A DNA stretch of 64,000 nt, from assembly GCA_947685225.1 (NCBI GenBank), contig CANTUV010000003.1, forward strand, positions 1,310,001 to 1,374,000, in the 5' to 3' direction. Of this stretch, positions 12,531 through 25,479 are shown one piece after another. The notes below the pieces were generated by a model that was not told the origin of the DNA, searched no databases, and was given only the letters and a program-made list of their open reading frames with translations. Source of the DNA: Garcia nutans (taxonomy: Eukaryota; Streptophyta; Magnoliopsida; Malpighiales; Euphorbiaceae). The translations under genes were made by a program, and so were the position numbers. Position 1 is the first letter of the stretch, and the number at the start of each line of letters is the position of its first letter.

Positions 12531-14332
12531 AGGCTATCTGATTTCTCAAGGTGGGCCTATTTTAGAAAAAAAAAAAACAGAAGAAGATAATTTAATTTTG
12601 TTTAAAATCTAGAAGAGAAAAATTTTATTTTTTATCAAATGGATAACATGCACAACCAAATGGGTGGGCATTGGGAAAATTATTAATAAAATTTAAATAA
12701 AACAAAATATAATTAAGGCATAATGCAATATTTAATTTTGACTCCTTCAGTTGAATCTTGATTCCGTCACTACTCTAAACCCTATCTATATATACTGCCA
12801 TTTTATTCTAAATGTCCCATTTTTCCACCACTCTTCTTTTAACCTTCTCGATTTTCTTATATCCTCTTTTCTCTTCTCCATAATCTTTAGAAAATCCCTA
12901 TTTGTATATACTCTTTTGGCTCAAATTAATTCTCTCAATATTGCTTCAAGCATTCGATTTCACTCTTCACTAATATATAATGAGGTAAAATTTCAAATAT
13001 TTCTTTAGTTTTAATATGCTTTTTTTAATCTTTTAATGCATATCATTTTTATTGTTGAGTTTTTTTTTTAAAAAAATAAATACCCATAATGATTCTTATT
13101 TTTATTTTTGTTTTTCAAGTATGTATTGGTCTTAATCTGATTTCATTTTTTGTTTTGTTCTTAAAAAAAAATTGAAACCATGCATTCATTTAAAAAGTTC
13201 AAAGTTATATATGTTTCTTTATAGAGATTTAACCCTTTCTTTCAATTTTTTTTATTGTATATGTTTGATTTATTTTCATGTACTATTTGTTTTATTTGCC
13301 TTTGTGAAAAAGGTGAAACAAAATTCTGGTTTCAGGCATATTTATTTTTTTATATGCTATTTTTTATATCAGTTATTATTTGCATGTATAGTCTTTCATG
13401 TTAAATAATTTTTATATATTTATATATATATTTGGTTGGTTTTGTATCTAAATATTTGTAGGTCTTGTAGACAATTAGGATTTATGAGTTTGCATTTGTG
13501 TTTATTGTGGAACTTTATAATTTATTGCACTTATATATAATAATATAGTCACTACCTAACTGTTTCTCATAAAATCACAGTAAAAAAAGCAATATTTTAA
13601 ATTGCACTATAAAAATAAGGCTTATAGTGTATTTACACGATTATATGACACTTGATTATTGAGAATTGTTATATTTCTCTTTCTTTCTGTCTTAATTATG
13701 TAACCCTTGATCATTAAATATACTTCTTGTGTTTAACAAATTTTAAATTTTCTACTAGGAAATTGTCCTTAAAATTTTTCTCTCCCTTTCCATTCTCTGC
13801 TTCTACCTATTTTTTCAGTCTCTACTTTTTCTCCATTTCTTCTTGTGTATGTTTCTCTCTATTATTTTGATTTCTCTTGTATTTTTTCTCCATATCAATT
13901 TTTTGTATGTGTTTCCTCTATTTATAGTGTAAGCAATTGCTATCTTTTCTATTTTTCTTTTCCTTCTTTCTGGGTGTTGTGTTTTCCGGGTTTTTAACTT
14001 TCCTTACGCATGTTATTTTAGGTGAATAAGTTGTTACATAGGATGAACGGAAGATTCTTCAAGCATAAAATTTCTACATTTTGTTTTGACTTAGGTCCTT
14101 GTCTTTTTTGTATTTGGATTATAATCATCCTAAGAATATTATTTTGGTTAATCAAATTTTATTTATTATTAATTTTGTTTAGTTTATCTTAATGTTATTT
14201 TTATTGTGTTAAAAATGGTTTACTACATCAAATATATGGTATATTTGTGTAAAAGGTTGATGTCACATATGTAATTAGTATTACTAGCTAATTTCAATTC
14301 AATCCAGGTGGAGAACATTGAATTGCAGCCAA
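12531..14332. other. AT-rich non-coding stretch with a promoter-like patch
   Basis: No protein is supported. Near 12780-12800 there is a CTATATATAC patch, followed by about 180 bp rich in C and T and then by GAGGTAAAATTT (a possible splice donor) at about 12980. A second pyrimidine-rich block lies at 13765-13990. This could be the 5' end of a plant transcription unit cut off by the LTR inserted at 14333, but nothing downstream confirms an exon. Confidence 0.25.
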
Positions 14333-15411
14333 TGTAACACCCTTATACCATATATAAGTATAATACATCACCCCTGTATATGTATACTATGTATACAGAA
14401 TATAAGAATGTCACCATCTTTAACATTAGAAAATTCTCCTCAACTTTTTATGAAAGTTGTTTAACCTTTAAAATATAATTTAGAAGGTAAATTAACATAT
14501 ATTTATTAGTAATTAATTACTAAAAATACCAATTTAAAAGAAAATATTTGAGAAAAATTCGTCAGAATTTTATCTGTAAATTGGACATTTTCCAAAATCA
14601 ACAAACTCAACCTGCATAAAAATTCACTTCCAAAATATACTCATTCAATCCACATCTCCAGCAATTTCCCCCAAATACAGTCACACAACCCAAAACCTCA
14701 AAATCACTTATGCATATGTACGTACAAAATCTATTTCAACTATTTACATTGCTTTAACAAAATTTTAGTTTGTGACAAAAGCATAAATAAAAATCATGAA
14801 CAAGAACAAAAGATTACATGATATTTTGGCAACTCTGGTCTTATGGCAAGTTTTAGACTTCCACTATAACAAGCAAAATCTAGACGTGGTCAAGTCTAGC
14901 ATAACCCTCTAGTCTACCCTATCACCTGCGCAATGAAATTCAATTGGTACATACTTTGATAATAATAAATAATAATATGCATAAAACTTCTTAAAATGCA
15001 TCATGCCATAGTAATAAGTTATTATCATTGACACACATTGGGCTTAAAATTCCTTGTACAATAATTTAGTCCCAAGAATATTGTTTTGCTCAATTTCAAC
15101 ACAGGGGATCTAAATGTCAAATATCGCTCGAAGGCACGTCCCCTCATGACAACAGTATGTCTCGCCTAACCTTGTAATCGTAACTATGACACCAGCGTGT
15201 CTCACCTAGTGGTGTGATCATAAATGTGACACTATCATGTCTCGTCCCAAAGGCGTATGACATGCCAAACAATACCAAATACAATTTCCTGGAAATAGTT
15301 ATTGTATAAGACAACATGCATTACATAATTTGTCCACAGTTAATCATATTTGCTCTTTTTCCACTTTTTTCACATTCATTATTCATTTCTCACTTTTTCA
15401 ATCACAATGTA

Positions 15412-15798
15412 TGTAACACCCCCACATCCAATACACGCACGCTACAAACACCACAATGTAATATACGTGCACTGAACATAGGGATGCTACGGATTTTATT
15501 AACATTCAAAACATTTTAAATGATACTATAATCTTTCTCATTATACATTATAGAAAATAAGTCATTAACTTGTAACATAAAACAAATAGATATATATATA
15601 TATATATTTACTTAATACGCAGCGGAATATAGAAAATATTTACAAATATACATATATTTACATTATAAACAATACTTTACAAAATATAAAAGGGTTATAC
15701 ATGATTGGCAGCTTTCTCTGATCTTTAAGTCCCGAAATCAACTCTTCAATGTCTACTCTCACTCGGTCTCGAAGAGCTCTCGGGTTCAACTCTATCAC
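15412..15798 (-). repeat. 3' LTR remnant (last 387 bp) of the deleted gypsy element
   Basis: Nearly identical to 17680-18070, including the (TA)n run and the CGCAGCGGAAT block, with the same TGTAACACCCCCACATCC edge. It stops abruptly at the deletion join. Confidence 0.92.
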
Positions 15799-17510
15799 AT
15801 GAGCAAGATAAGCGTCACACCCCTTTCTAATCAACCTCCTGGCTGCAACAGCTGAAACAAACAAGGATGCTAGCTGTCCCTGCTCACTAGTTACTATCAC
15901 CTCTCTACCATCACCAGTTCTCAAAGTAACAAATTTCTTTTTACAGTCTACCATAGCTCCATGTCTAGATAGCCAGTCCATGCCTAGGATCACATCATAT
16001 TCCTTAAAAGGCATTTCAATTAAATCTCCAAGGAACTCCTCACCTTGCACCACTACAGTACTATTTCGGTGCACCCTGCTAACAATCACACTGTGCCCTA
16101 GAGGGTTTGTCACCAATACATCAAATCCTAGGGATTCAGCATGCATATCAGACACAGGAAAAACAGATGCACTAATATATGAATGTGTAGATCCGGGATC
16201 AATCAAAGCAAGTACTGAAATACCAAATAAAAAAAAAGTACCAGCTATGACTGCCGAAGCATCTGGCTGCCTCTGCATAACATATATCCTCCGGGAAGAT
16301 CCAACCTCCTCTGGTCTACTCTCCCTGGATGTAGAACCTCCTCTAGAACTGAACCAGATCTACCTCCTCTGCTGACACCCCTGCCTCCTCGACCTCCCCT
16401 GGCACTAGGTCGAGATGCTGCAGAATCAACTGACATCTGCTCTTGCTTCTCAGGACAATCCCTAACAAAGTGATCTGGTGATCCACATCTGAAGCATACC
16501 CCTGCTACATCAGTCTTCCAATAAGGACCACCATGTGGCCTACCACAATGAATGCAGGTGGGTAAGGTGGATCTCTAAGTCATTAGGGTCGGAGCACTCG
16601 CCACTGACACTGTAGGTCTAAATCTCTGTCTCTGAAACTGTACTGACCTACCAGCTGGTCTCTGACTCCTACTAACCCGAGGAACAAAACTTCCTTTACC
16701 TCTCTTAGCAGATGAAGACCCTGCCTCAAACTGTGGTCTTCTCACCCTGATCTCTTCTTCTGAAGCAGCTGCAATAACTTGAGCTCTCTCCACACTCCGA
16801 GCTGCTGCCACAAGCTAGGAAAAATCATGATATCTAGATCCAGCCACCAAACACATGATAGAGGGCCTCAATCCCTCCTCAAATCTCCTGCATCTATCTA
16901 TCTCATCAGATATAATGCCCCCATCATACTGGCTCAACCGGATAAACTCAACTTCATATTCTGTTACGGTTCGGCTATCTTGCTTTAAGCTTAAAAACTC
17001 CATCTTCTTCATGTCCTTATACTCCCTCGGAGTATACTTCAATTCAAACTCTCTTAGAAAATCTACATAGGACAATGTTGGTGGATCATCCATAGCATGT
17101 GGCACTGTCTTCCACCAGTCGTATGCGTCCTTCTGCAGCAATGATCTTGCATAATCAAATTTTTCCTCTGAAGTGGCTTGCAACTGAATGAAGATTCTCT
17201 GTACTTTATTAAGCCACTGCTCTGCTACAGCTGGATCAACAGTACCTAAGAAATCTTCTGCTCCATACTTCCTTAGCTTATCATACTGTCTCACTGATAC
17301 CAAAGGCTGAGGGGGTGGTGGCGGTGGTTGCACTGGTGCTTGCCTTAAAGCCTCTACCACATGCCTAAGCCAAGCTGGCGGAACCTCCTCACCAGCTGGT
17401 CTCCCCGACACCGAAGCAGGTGCCTCCCCAGCACTATCAACTCTAGCTCTATCCTCCGGAGCTATACTCTCAGCACTACCCTCAACTGACTGGCGTAAGT
17501 GAGAGTCCAT
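15799..17510 (-). pseudogene. Gypsy gag-protease fragment (Tekay-type)
   Basis: Reads from ATG at 17510 (MDSHLRQSVEGSAES). The gag capsid domain includes DAYDWWKT and RTVTEYEVEF. A CCHC knuckle C-F-R-C-G-x-P-D-H-F-x-R-D-C lies at about 16470-16510. The aspartic protease has LALIDPGSTHSYIS and ILGMDWLS. Stops occur at 16815-16817 and 16575-16577, and a one-base frameshift lies at about 16345. The protease frame runs on past the deletion join into LTR DNA to 15658, so its last ~45 residues are LTR-derived and not part of any normal protein. It is homologous to the gag-protease region at 55437-57350. Confidence 0.9.
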
Positions 17511-17659
17511 CACAACCTATATCTGCAAATATAGCAGAATACATCTTATTAAAGATCAGAGACTGCCAATCCCAAACATATATATTATTTAAAAACCAAC
17601 TTTTTAAGTCAACATATTATTTTTCTTACATTTCACCTAGGTTGAGAATCTCAAACCTA

Positions 17660-17672
17660 GGCTCTGATACCA
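17660..17672 (-). promoter_or_regulatory. Primer-binding site, initiator tRNA-Met
   Basis: Plus strand GGCTCTGATACCA, that is TGGTATCAGAGCC on the minus strand, seven bases from the end of the 5' LTR. Confidence 0.92.
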
Positions 17673-18349
17673 AAACAATTGTAACACCCCCACATCCAAT
17701 ACACGCACGCTACAAACACCACAATGTAATATACGTGCACTGAACATAGGGATGCTACGGATTTTATTAACATTCAAAACATTTTAAATGATACTATAAT
17801 CTTTCTCATTATACATTATAGAAAATAAGTCATTAACTTGTAACATAAAACAAATAGATATATATATATATATATATATTTACTTAATACGCAGCGGAAT
17901 ATAGAAAATATTTACAAATATACATATATTTACATTATAAACAATACTTTACAAAATATAAAAGGGTTATACATGATTGGTAGCTTTCTCTGATCTTTAA
18001 GTCCCGAAATCAACTCTTCAATGTCTACTCTCACTCGGTCTCGAAGAGCTCTCGGGTTCAACTCTATCACCTGCGCGATTAACACTATCGCGCTAAGCCA
18101 ACGGCTTGGTAAGACAAATCATGCTAATGCTATGCTTTAGTGCAATGCAATGCCACACACCTTATTAATAAAAAGAACATCATAGATGTAAAGCTAACAA
18201 CATACTTTTACATTCCATAAACCACAATATATAAACATATCACATTAAACAAAGACAAACATGGGCCCAAAACACACTAATATGCCATTCTATTTTCAGA
18301 GTTAATGCTTTGGTTTTGTTATCACATTTATCAATATCATATACCCAAC

Positions 18350-18575
18350 TAGGCTTCAAGGATTAGGTTCAACCAAGCTTCAAGGGGAACAAAGCATGCT
18401 AAGTATCAACCCAACTTGGCTTCAAGAACCAACCCAACCTAGCTTCAAGGGTTGTAACATCTCAATTAGGCTTCAAGGACTAGACCCAACCAAGCTTCAA
18501 GGGGAGTAAAACATGTTAAACTTCAACCCAACTTGGCTTCAAGGATCAGATCCAACCTAACTTCAAGAGATTGTT
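18350..18575 (-). repeat. Tandem repeat cassette (GCTTCAAGG type) in LTR
   Basis: About eight imperfect units of roughly 28 bp on the pattern CAACCCAACTTGGCTTCAAGG. The same cassette, on the opposite strand, occurs at 60602-60712 in another LTR. It occupies the position filled by a different repeat in the LTRs at 52755-55266 and 61098-63868. Confidence 0.8.
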
Positions 18576-19025
18576 ACTATCATTAGGCATGCCACCAACA
18601 ACAAACTCTGAAAATGGAATAACACATTAGCCACACAATTCATTTATTATTCAATTATCATTTCCATTCTCAATTCTCATCATCATTTAGGCAAACATGC
18701 CTTATTTCTTTCAATAGAATCATTCATAAATATCAACATTTCATTCCACATTGTACACAAATTATCAATATTCATATGCATCATCCATATCATCAAATGT
18801 AGGTTAAATCTCAACATCATATGAATGTATGCAAGTATGTACTTTGTACTTACCTCAATCACAAATCACACAACCCTAAATACTTTCCTTTTCCAAGATT
18901 CTTCACTTCTCAAATCAATGATTACTCACTTGCTTCAAAACCTAATCCAAAAGTAATAACATACACTTGCTTAGAGATACACAAGAGATAATCCAATTAA
19001 GAGTTAACTAGGGCAAACCCTAAAC

Positions 19026-19254
19026 TTGACACGCTCACCCACACGGGCGTGTTCCTGGGCGTGTAATACCTTCTGCCTCACAAACATAACAACACGTCCA
19101 ACATCATGAACGTGCTCCTGGCCGTGTAAATTCTCAAATCTCATAGTGACTATGACACGCTCAATAACACGGGCGTGTTACTGGTCGTGTCAATCCCACT
19201 GCCTCCAACACAATTGACACGCCTAAAAACCCTGGACGTGCTTACGGGCGTGTC
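19026..19254 (-). repeat. Palindromic GACACG/CGTGTC tandem repeat in LTR
   Basis: Roughly 60-bp units, each with GACACGC and GGGCGTGT half-sites facing each other. They correspond to the arrays at 52268-52558 and 53575-53852. The units are rich in CG in an otherwise AT-rich LTR. Confidence 0.75.
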
Positions 19255-21425
19255 CGGCCACAAATCAAGATTCCGGCCAAAATAACCAAACACTCAACAA
19301 CACACTTCTATTCATTAACATCCTCTTCAAACAATCTTCACAAAACATACCCAAAAACCATCTTAAACTTGCAACAACACCAAAACAAACCAAAACACAC
19401 ATCAAACACAAAACACCAAATCATCTCAAAACCCTAAACACAACACAAAATCATCTCCTCCAATCAACTTACTCTTTCCTTCAACTTATCCTTAAAATCC
19501 AAGATCAAACTAATGAAACACCCTTAAACATATCAAAATCAAGTAACACACTTTTAGATCATCTATCAAATCCAAATATCATAACAAATAAACAAAAAGA
19601 TCAAAAGAGAACTAACCAAAGTTATAAAACTTCTTGAATCATCAACTTGATCACTTAATCTTCCTTCAATTTGAACTTAACTCTTCAAGATCTTCACTTT
19701 GTCTCTTGCTTTCCTTTGTCTATGGAGGAGCCGGCCACACAAAGAAGAAAGAAGAAATGAACCACAAGAAACAAAGTCAACTCTTCTTTTAATCTCCACC
19801 AAGTGTTTCAATTAAAGCAATTACCAAAACACCCTTTATCCATTTAATCAACCTCTTGTCTCTTATATGCCCAATTAAGTAATTTCACCTATCACAAATG
19901 AAAATATCTTCTTTCCTTGACCACTCTTTTGACCAACTTATATGTTATATATATTATCATATAAGCAACATATACAATTTTCACTAAAACCTCTTTTCTT
20001 TCCCAAAACACAAATACATAAACATTCTCTTCCAATTTCTTTTCTCTTGCAAATTGACACCTACATTCAATCCAATTTTTAAAACAACAACAACAACAAC
20101 AACAACATTTAAAACTTCTAGGGCATATATGGGGATATTACAATGTACATAATCTTTATTCACAATTACAATGTGACTATTTTTCCATATTATCAATGCA
20201 CACTTCATAGTTTTCCCAATTTGCATGCAATATTGACATTTGCCATAATTCAATGGCTTATCATCTCATATAACAAACGTTTCACACATTTTAATATGAA
20301 ACCATAGACTTTACACGTGAACATTCACATCAAAGTAGCATGGTATAAACATAAATGTACAATGTAACAAGCCAATTCAAATGCAATGTAACACATAATA
20401 ATCAAAGTATGTACTAACCTATAACTTGCCAAAATCTAAGCCAATTTCTCCTCCCAATTCCAACTTTTACCAATGCCCTTCAACACTTTGATTAGGCAAC
20501 TTGACTCTACTCAATTCCTAACCAAATTGTGAGTCTAAATAAACTATTAGAAACATAATTCTACTCATTTTAACTACTCAAACTTAAATTATCACATTTC
20601 TATTCAACTTCTAACATTTTGCCCTAATATTCTTTAATTTTGGAATTCTGCTCTAATCAATTCTAAATTAAGTTTTAATCTAAATTATATTATTAGAACC
20701 ATATTCTAACACAATTTAACCATTTAAATACAATTTACCTCAATTCTTTACAATTTCCACCAAAAATCCTAATTCTCTTTCTTTTTCTCCCAAACTTCAA
20801 CCAAACTCATTCAAATCAACCATCTAACCTTAAAATCATTATCCCCACATCAAAGTAACATCATCCCATACCATTTAAATAATTATCCAAGCCTCCTTTA
20901 AAAATTGAAATTTTACATCATTAAATTTTCCAAGAAACTTCTTAAAATTTCAAGAAAACTTACTTTCTTCTTGCGAATTCTCCAAAATTATCTTTGGTTA
21001 CTTGAAATCTTAGGAAATTTGATGTATGAGAAGATGAAAAACCTCCCCCTTGTTCACCTATAGTGGTTCGTCCATGAGAGAAGAAAAGAAGGAAGATGAA
21101 AATTGATTATTTTAAATTTTACTTATTCTTTTATTCCAAACCACGTACATATATTTAATTAATTAATTAATTAATAATAATGATATTTTACATCTTCTAT
21201 CATAAAATATTTTATTGTTTTATTATTTATATATATATTAACTTTATAACTTTTTACTTTTTGACTTTTACCATTTTACTTTTTAACTTTTTCATTTTTA
21301 GTAACATTTATATTTTAGGTATATTTCACATATACATAAGTCATTTTCTTCATCTAACACCGTACTTAACCCTTCTAAATTATTTATTTAATTATATTTA
21401 ATAAAACTATGGACGCTACAGTCAA

Positions 21426-21976
21426 AGCTATCCTAAAATATCTATAAAAGACTAAAAATTTCATTTTTTATGTATAGAGGAGGGAATCTCTATTTAATGG
21501 TTGTATAAATTTGGAATTTGAATTGTAACATAAACTTTTAATAGTGTTTTTAAAATCGGAATGGATTGAGTTAACTGGAAACCGAATGTTGGTCTAGTTT
21601 AAAAAATTTTAAAAATAAAATTTACAAAAATCGGTCAAAATCTACAAAATCCATTGAATTAGAGCGAAGTGGATCAAATTTAACCGAATCGATTTTCTAA
21701 AATTTAAGTCATTTTTGAATAAAAATTAAGAAAAAAATTAGATTCATTTTTTATATGTATTAGATTTGATATATGATATTTTAAATTGATAAAGTATATT
21801 TTTATTATTTTAAAATTTCTATATTTTTAGATTTTTATTAATATTTATATAAAAAATTCATAATATTATTATATTATTAAACCTAGTCAATTCAGTTAAA
21901 CCAATTGAATTATGGATTAATTATCAATTTGGTTCGATGTTCAGACTAATTTTAAAATTACTAACTTGAGAATTCA
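21426..21976. other. Unassigned AT-rich sequence
   Basis: Low-complexity AT-rich DNA between the solo LTR and the Mutator-like element. A few AACCGAAT-type motifs (about 21577 and 21680) are seen, but no coding region or terminal repeats. Confidence 0.4.
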
Positions 21977-22589
21977 AATAACAAAGGGATGTCACAAAAA
22001 AAAAATACCCTTGACTTAGAGTTTAATATTTTTTAGACCACAGTAGTCTTAAATGGACTACAATGGATAGAAATACCCTTTGACCTAAAAAAACAAAACT
22101 CTCACCTTACCCTCCTGCTCTCATCAATATCCCTTAGTTACTTTGCATTTTCACCATTTCTCTCTATCCGTCATCAATATACTTCAAGCTTCATCTACAT
22201 TTTTCAATAGATTTTTGGGTTCCCAATTTATTATTTGTGTTTATCCATTAAATTGGTAAGTTCTTTGTGTATATATATATATATTAAAGTCGAGCTATAA
22301 AAGAAATGGTTGATTGTATTTTTAGCAATGCAGGTATGTTTTAAGTTGTTATTATTGTGACAATGCATCATATTTGAAGAGAAATTTATTTATTTTGTTG
22401 CATTTAACCAAGGTCTGGATCTCTTTATTACTTATCCTCCCTTCTACTTTCTTTTTTTTTCTTTCATTTTAATTTTTGGATTCCTAAAAATTTGAATGGA
22501 GTGGTATAGAGGTTCTGGGATTGTGTTTGAAGTAATGTTGTACAATAGTTAAGGCTATTACGGCTTCTTAGTGGGTCATAATATGAAGT

Positions 22590-23310
22590 CAGGGACAGTT
22601 ATGGGAGGTTATATCTCCCTAACTGTCTCCAACTAGTACTAACTATATCTAACTCACCTCTAGCTGCCACTTAATACACTCCACAATACTCCATAACTGA
22701 GTATGTATACTAAAATATGAAATTGGAATCTTTTTGTAGGATTTCGATTTTAAACTGAAAAGAAAATAAATTAGACAGGTTCTAATTGCCCCTAACTATC
22801 CTTAACTTAATACTAATTGACACTTAAAACACTCCATAACTCACTATGTACACCGAAATATGAAATTGTAATATTTTTGTAGGATTTTGACTGCCCCTAA
22901 ATTTTAAACTGAAAAAATAAATTGTTCTTAACTGCCCATAACTATCCCTAACTCACCACTAAATGGCACTTAAAACACTCCACAAAACTCCATATTTCAC
23001 TATGTACATTAAAAAATGAAATTGTAATATTTTTGTAGGATTTAAATTTTAAATTGAAAAAATAGTATATTAGACAACCCCTAACTGCTTTTAATTGCCC
23101 CTAACTATCCTTAATTGAACTCTAAATTCCATTTAAAACACTCTACAATACTCCCTAAATCACCATGTATAGTGACTATGAAATTGTAATATTTTTCTAC
23201 GATTTTGATTTTAAACTAAAATTATATTAAATAGCCCATAAATGCCCCTAACTATCCCTAACTCACATCTAACTTCTACTAACTGTCACTCAAGAAACTC
23301 CATAAAACTT
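22590..23310. repeat. Left subterminal tandem array of the MULE
   Basis: About four units of roughly 150 bp. Each has CCCTAACTATCCCTAACTCA-like text, then ACTTAAAACACTCCA, then ATGAAATTGTAATATTTTTGTAGGATTT. TTTTTGTAGGATTT recurs near 22732, 22878 and 23031, and a variant near 23189. Confidence 0.75.
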
Positions 23311-23424
23311 TTTTGTTTAATGTCTTTGTCTACTAAATGTTTTGCAACATGTGAAATTTTTTAATATGATTATTTTTGTTTCTTATTTGTGAGTTCAGGG
23401 TATTGATTCAAATATCAATTTCAA

Positions 23425-23741
23425 ATGTTGAAGTTTGGTTTGGTAATCCTCATTCAGTATGGTGGGAAATTTGAGGTGAACACCTCCAACTATGTTAGGG
23501 ATGTAGTAAAATCATTTTATTGATGGAATACCCTGATTTCAATGAACTTAAGAAAGCAATATTGGATGTACTCAATATTAACAATGTTTCAAATATTGGG
23601 TTAAAAGTTTTTACAAAATATGATGGATGCCCACTTTATGAGGTTGTAGATGTTTGGACATTTAGTGTATTCCTTATTATTGCTATCAAGAATAGACTGA
23701 AGCATCCTTTGTTTGTTACTATTGAAAAAAGGTTTTCATAA
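23425..23741 (+). pseudogene. Possible MULE transposase N-terminal fragment
   Basis: A frame from ATG at 23425 reads LVILIQYGGKFEV and reaches a stop near 23520. It continues after a frameshift as YPDFNELKKAILDVLNI...IGLKVFTKYDGCPLYEVVD to 23741. A glycine-rich 'hhGGKF/W' motif near the N-terminus followed by a helical 'L..LI..I' segment is typical of the PB1-like start of plant MURA proteins. The fragment is too short and broken to be sure. No zinc finger or DDE region follows. Confidence 0.45.
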
Positions 23742-24004
23742 ATCTTGGCACGACAATAATGATCCATCCTCATCAAAGAATTTTAGGGCAATAGAGGTTC
23801 CCGGTCCTGATTCAATATTAGAAGGCATGGATACATATCTCTACAGTAGCTCTTTATTCTATTCAAAAATGAATGTCTGCAACTATTTGCTTTTTGTTCT
23901 CTACTAATCCATCTCTTGATTCTGTTTTGCAATAAGAGCCTCCAATGGACTAGTCAAGTTTTTTATTCTCCCTTTCAACAACTATGCATTGTTTCTCTAC
24001 CTCA

Positions 24005-24760
24005 TTAATTCACTGGAATATTTTTTTCACAATTTATAGATTGAAATCTAGATGTATGATGATATTCTGGCTTTGATGCTTTTGGAAGCAACAACATGTA
24101 ATGTTCAATAATATCCACACCCCTGTTGAGTTTTATCCCATCAAACTTAGGATAAACAACTTCATCATCCGATATTTTAAATGGAGAGGCTTTCAACTCC
24201 TTTGCAAATAAAATGAGAAACTATAAAAAATAATTAATACAAAATATAATAATCCAGTATTTAAATGTGAATAAGAAATTACCACTGCTAATAATTTCAT
24301 TCCAATAGCATGGTATGAGAGTTTTAAGCCAATCTTCCAATTAGGATTCTTGGGATCACACTTCTAATTCTCTTTGCTCCAACCAAATCTATCGAAGCAA
24401 GAATCTACATTGCAAATATAGACAAGATGTAAAAGAACCTACTCAAAGAATACCTACCCTTCTTATTACTATTGAGCTTGAAAATCTTACCCTTTATGCT
24501 GCTGCAAAGGAAATTCTAGCTCATTCTTTCCAAAGCTTCATTGCTAAACATTTTGACATTATCGACTAGTGCTAATATTCTTATATCAACCTTTGTTGTG
24601 ATGGGCATTCCAAGTATGAGTAGCTCAATGAGACAAGTAATACCTAACTTCACTAGTATATATGGATCCTTGCACTTATTGTGCCACCTTTCCATATGTC
24701 TTAGCAAGAGAAGTGATGCCCTTAGACAATTCATCATATTTGTTAGACATCAACCCAAAA
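24005..24760 (-). pseudogene. Unrecognised coding relics inside the MULE, minus strand
   Basis: Minus-strand open stretches of 60-75 codons occur at 24196-24005 (…ISDDEVVYPKFDGIKLNRGV…) and 24737-24516. Their protein-like composition suggests a decayed ORF, either part of the MULE's own second gene or captured host sequence. Frames are broken by stops between them. I do not recognise a family. Confidence 0.3.
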
Positions 24761-25479
24761 ATTAAACAATATTATTTGGCTCCCATGTTCACAATATCAT
24801 TTCCAATGTTAAAGGAAAGCTCATTAGCCTATCCATTAGTAACCTAGCATAGGAACATGTAATGTATCAAACCCAGCCAATGGACAAGATAATTTTCTTT
24901 TACACCGAGTAAGAGGCTAACATTGTATTAGCAACAAATTCCACTGGAAAAATATTTGTGGATTTACGTTTAATCAATTATTTAAAGACAATTGAAAAGA
25001 AAATCAATTGTATTTATTAAACTATAATTACATTCTCTTCATTGGCAGAAATGGCACTCTGTATGATGCCTATAATTTTTAACCCTGACCCAGTTGTGTT
25101 GACTGGGTAGCACTTTCACCTAGATGGATGAATAATATATTGAACATCTTTAACTAATTTCATAGTATTTTCTTTCTCCCCTTGTTGTTAGGCATTCTCT
25201 TCAATTGTGAATGTCTTATCCCTCTTTCTCTCCTTCACTTTATCAGCCGGTTGATTATCTTGTCTTTATATATATATATATATATAAAATAACCCAGTTG
25301 TAGAAAATTCCCTTGGGATGATCACTCCCTTTTCAGCAGCAAGGGTGATCTCTCATTACTGGAAGGTGATGCAGCAAGTGTTACCATTTTATTTGGAACA
25401 CAGTTATAAATAACATTACATTACATAAACTATAGAAAATGCAATTTCAAACTCAATTAAACGCATTTCAATTTCAGAT

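Larger units (their letters stand above)
15412..20142 (-). mobile_element. Deleted Tekay/Del-type gypsy element, minus orientation
   Basis: Perfect target duplication ATGTA flanks it (15407-15411 and 20143-20147). In element order it has a full 5' LTR (20142 down to 17680), a tRNA-Met priming site, gag and protease. It then jumps at 15798/15799 into the last 387 bp of the 3' LTR. RT, RNase H, integrase, chromodomain, polypurine tract and most of the 3' LTR are gone. The join shares only AC between the two parent sequences, which points to illegitimate recombination after insertion. Confidence 0.92.
17680..20142 (-). repeat. 5' LTR of the deleted gypsy element (2463 bp)
   Basis: On the minus strand it runs from TGTAATATCC (20142) to GGGTGTTACA (17680). 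Internal landmarks are a paired stem-loop at 18073-18109, a TTCAAGG-type tandem repeat at 18350-18575, a GACACG palindromic repeat at 19026-19254, and an (AAC)n run at about 20085-20106. Confidence 0.9.
14333..21420 (-). repeat. Gypsy (Tekay/Del-like) solo LTR, minus orientation, split by an insertion
   Basis: Left edge TGTAACACCC (14333) and right edge GGACGCTACA (21420) are the ends of one LTR read on the minus strand. It is flanked by GCCAA (14328-14332) and GTCAA (21421-21425), a five-base target duplication with one transition. No priming site or polypurine tract touches either end, as expected of a solo LTR. The element 15412-20142 plus its duplicated target (ATGTA) sits inside; removing it leaves about 2.35 kb, close to the other Tekay-type LTRs here. 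Confidence 0.8.

Noticed and set aside
12751..13408. Open frames of 78-85 codons in T-rich DNA
   Set aside because: Composition is low-complexity Phe/Leu/Ser/Ile from T-rich sequence; no supporting features.
19984..20253. Minus-strand open frame with a poly-Val run
   Set aside because: The valines come from an (AAC)n repeat and the frame crosses an LTR boundary.
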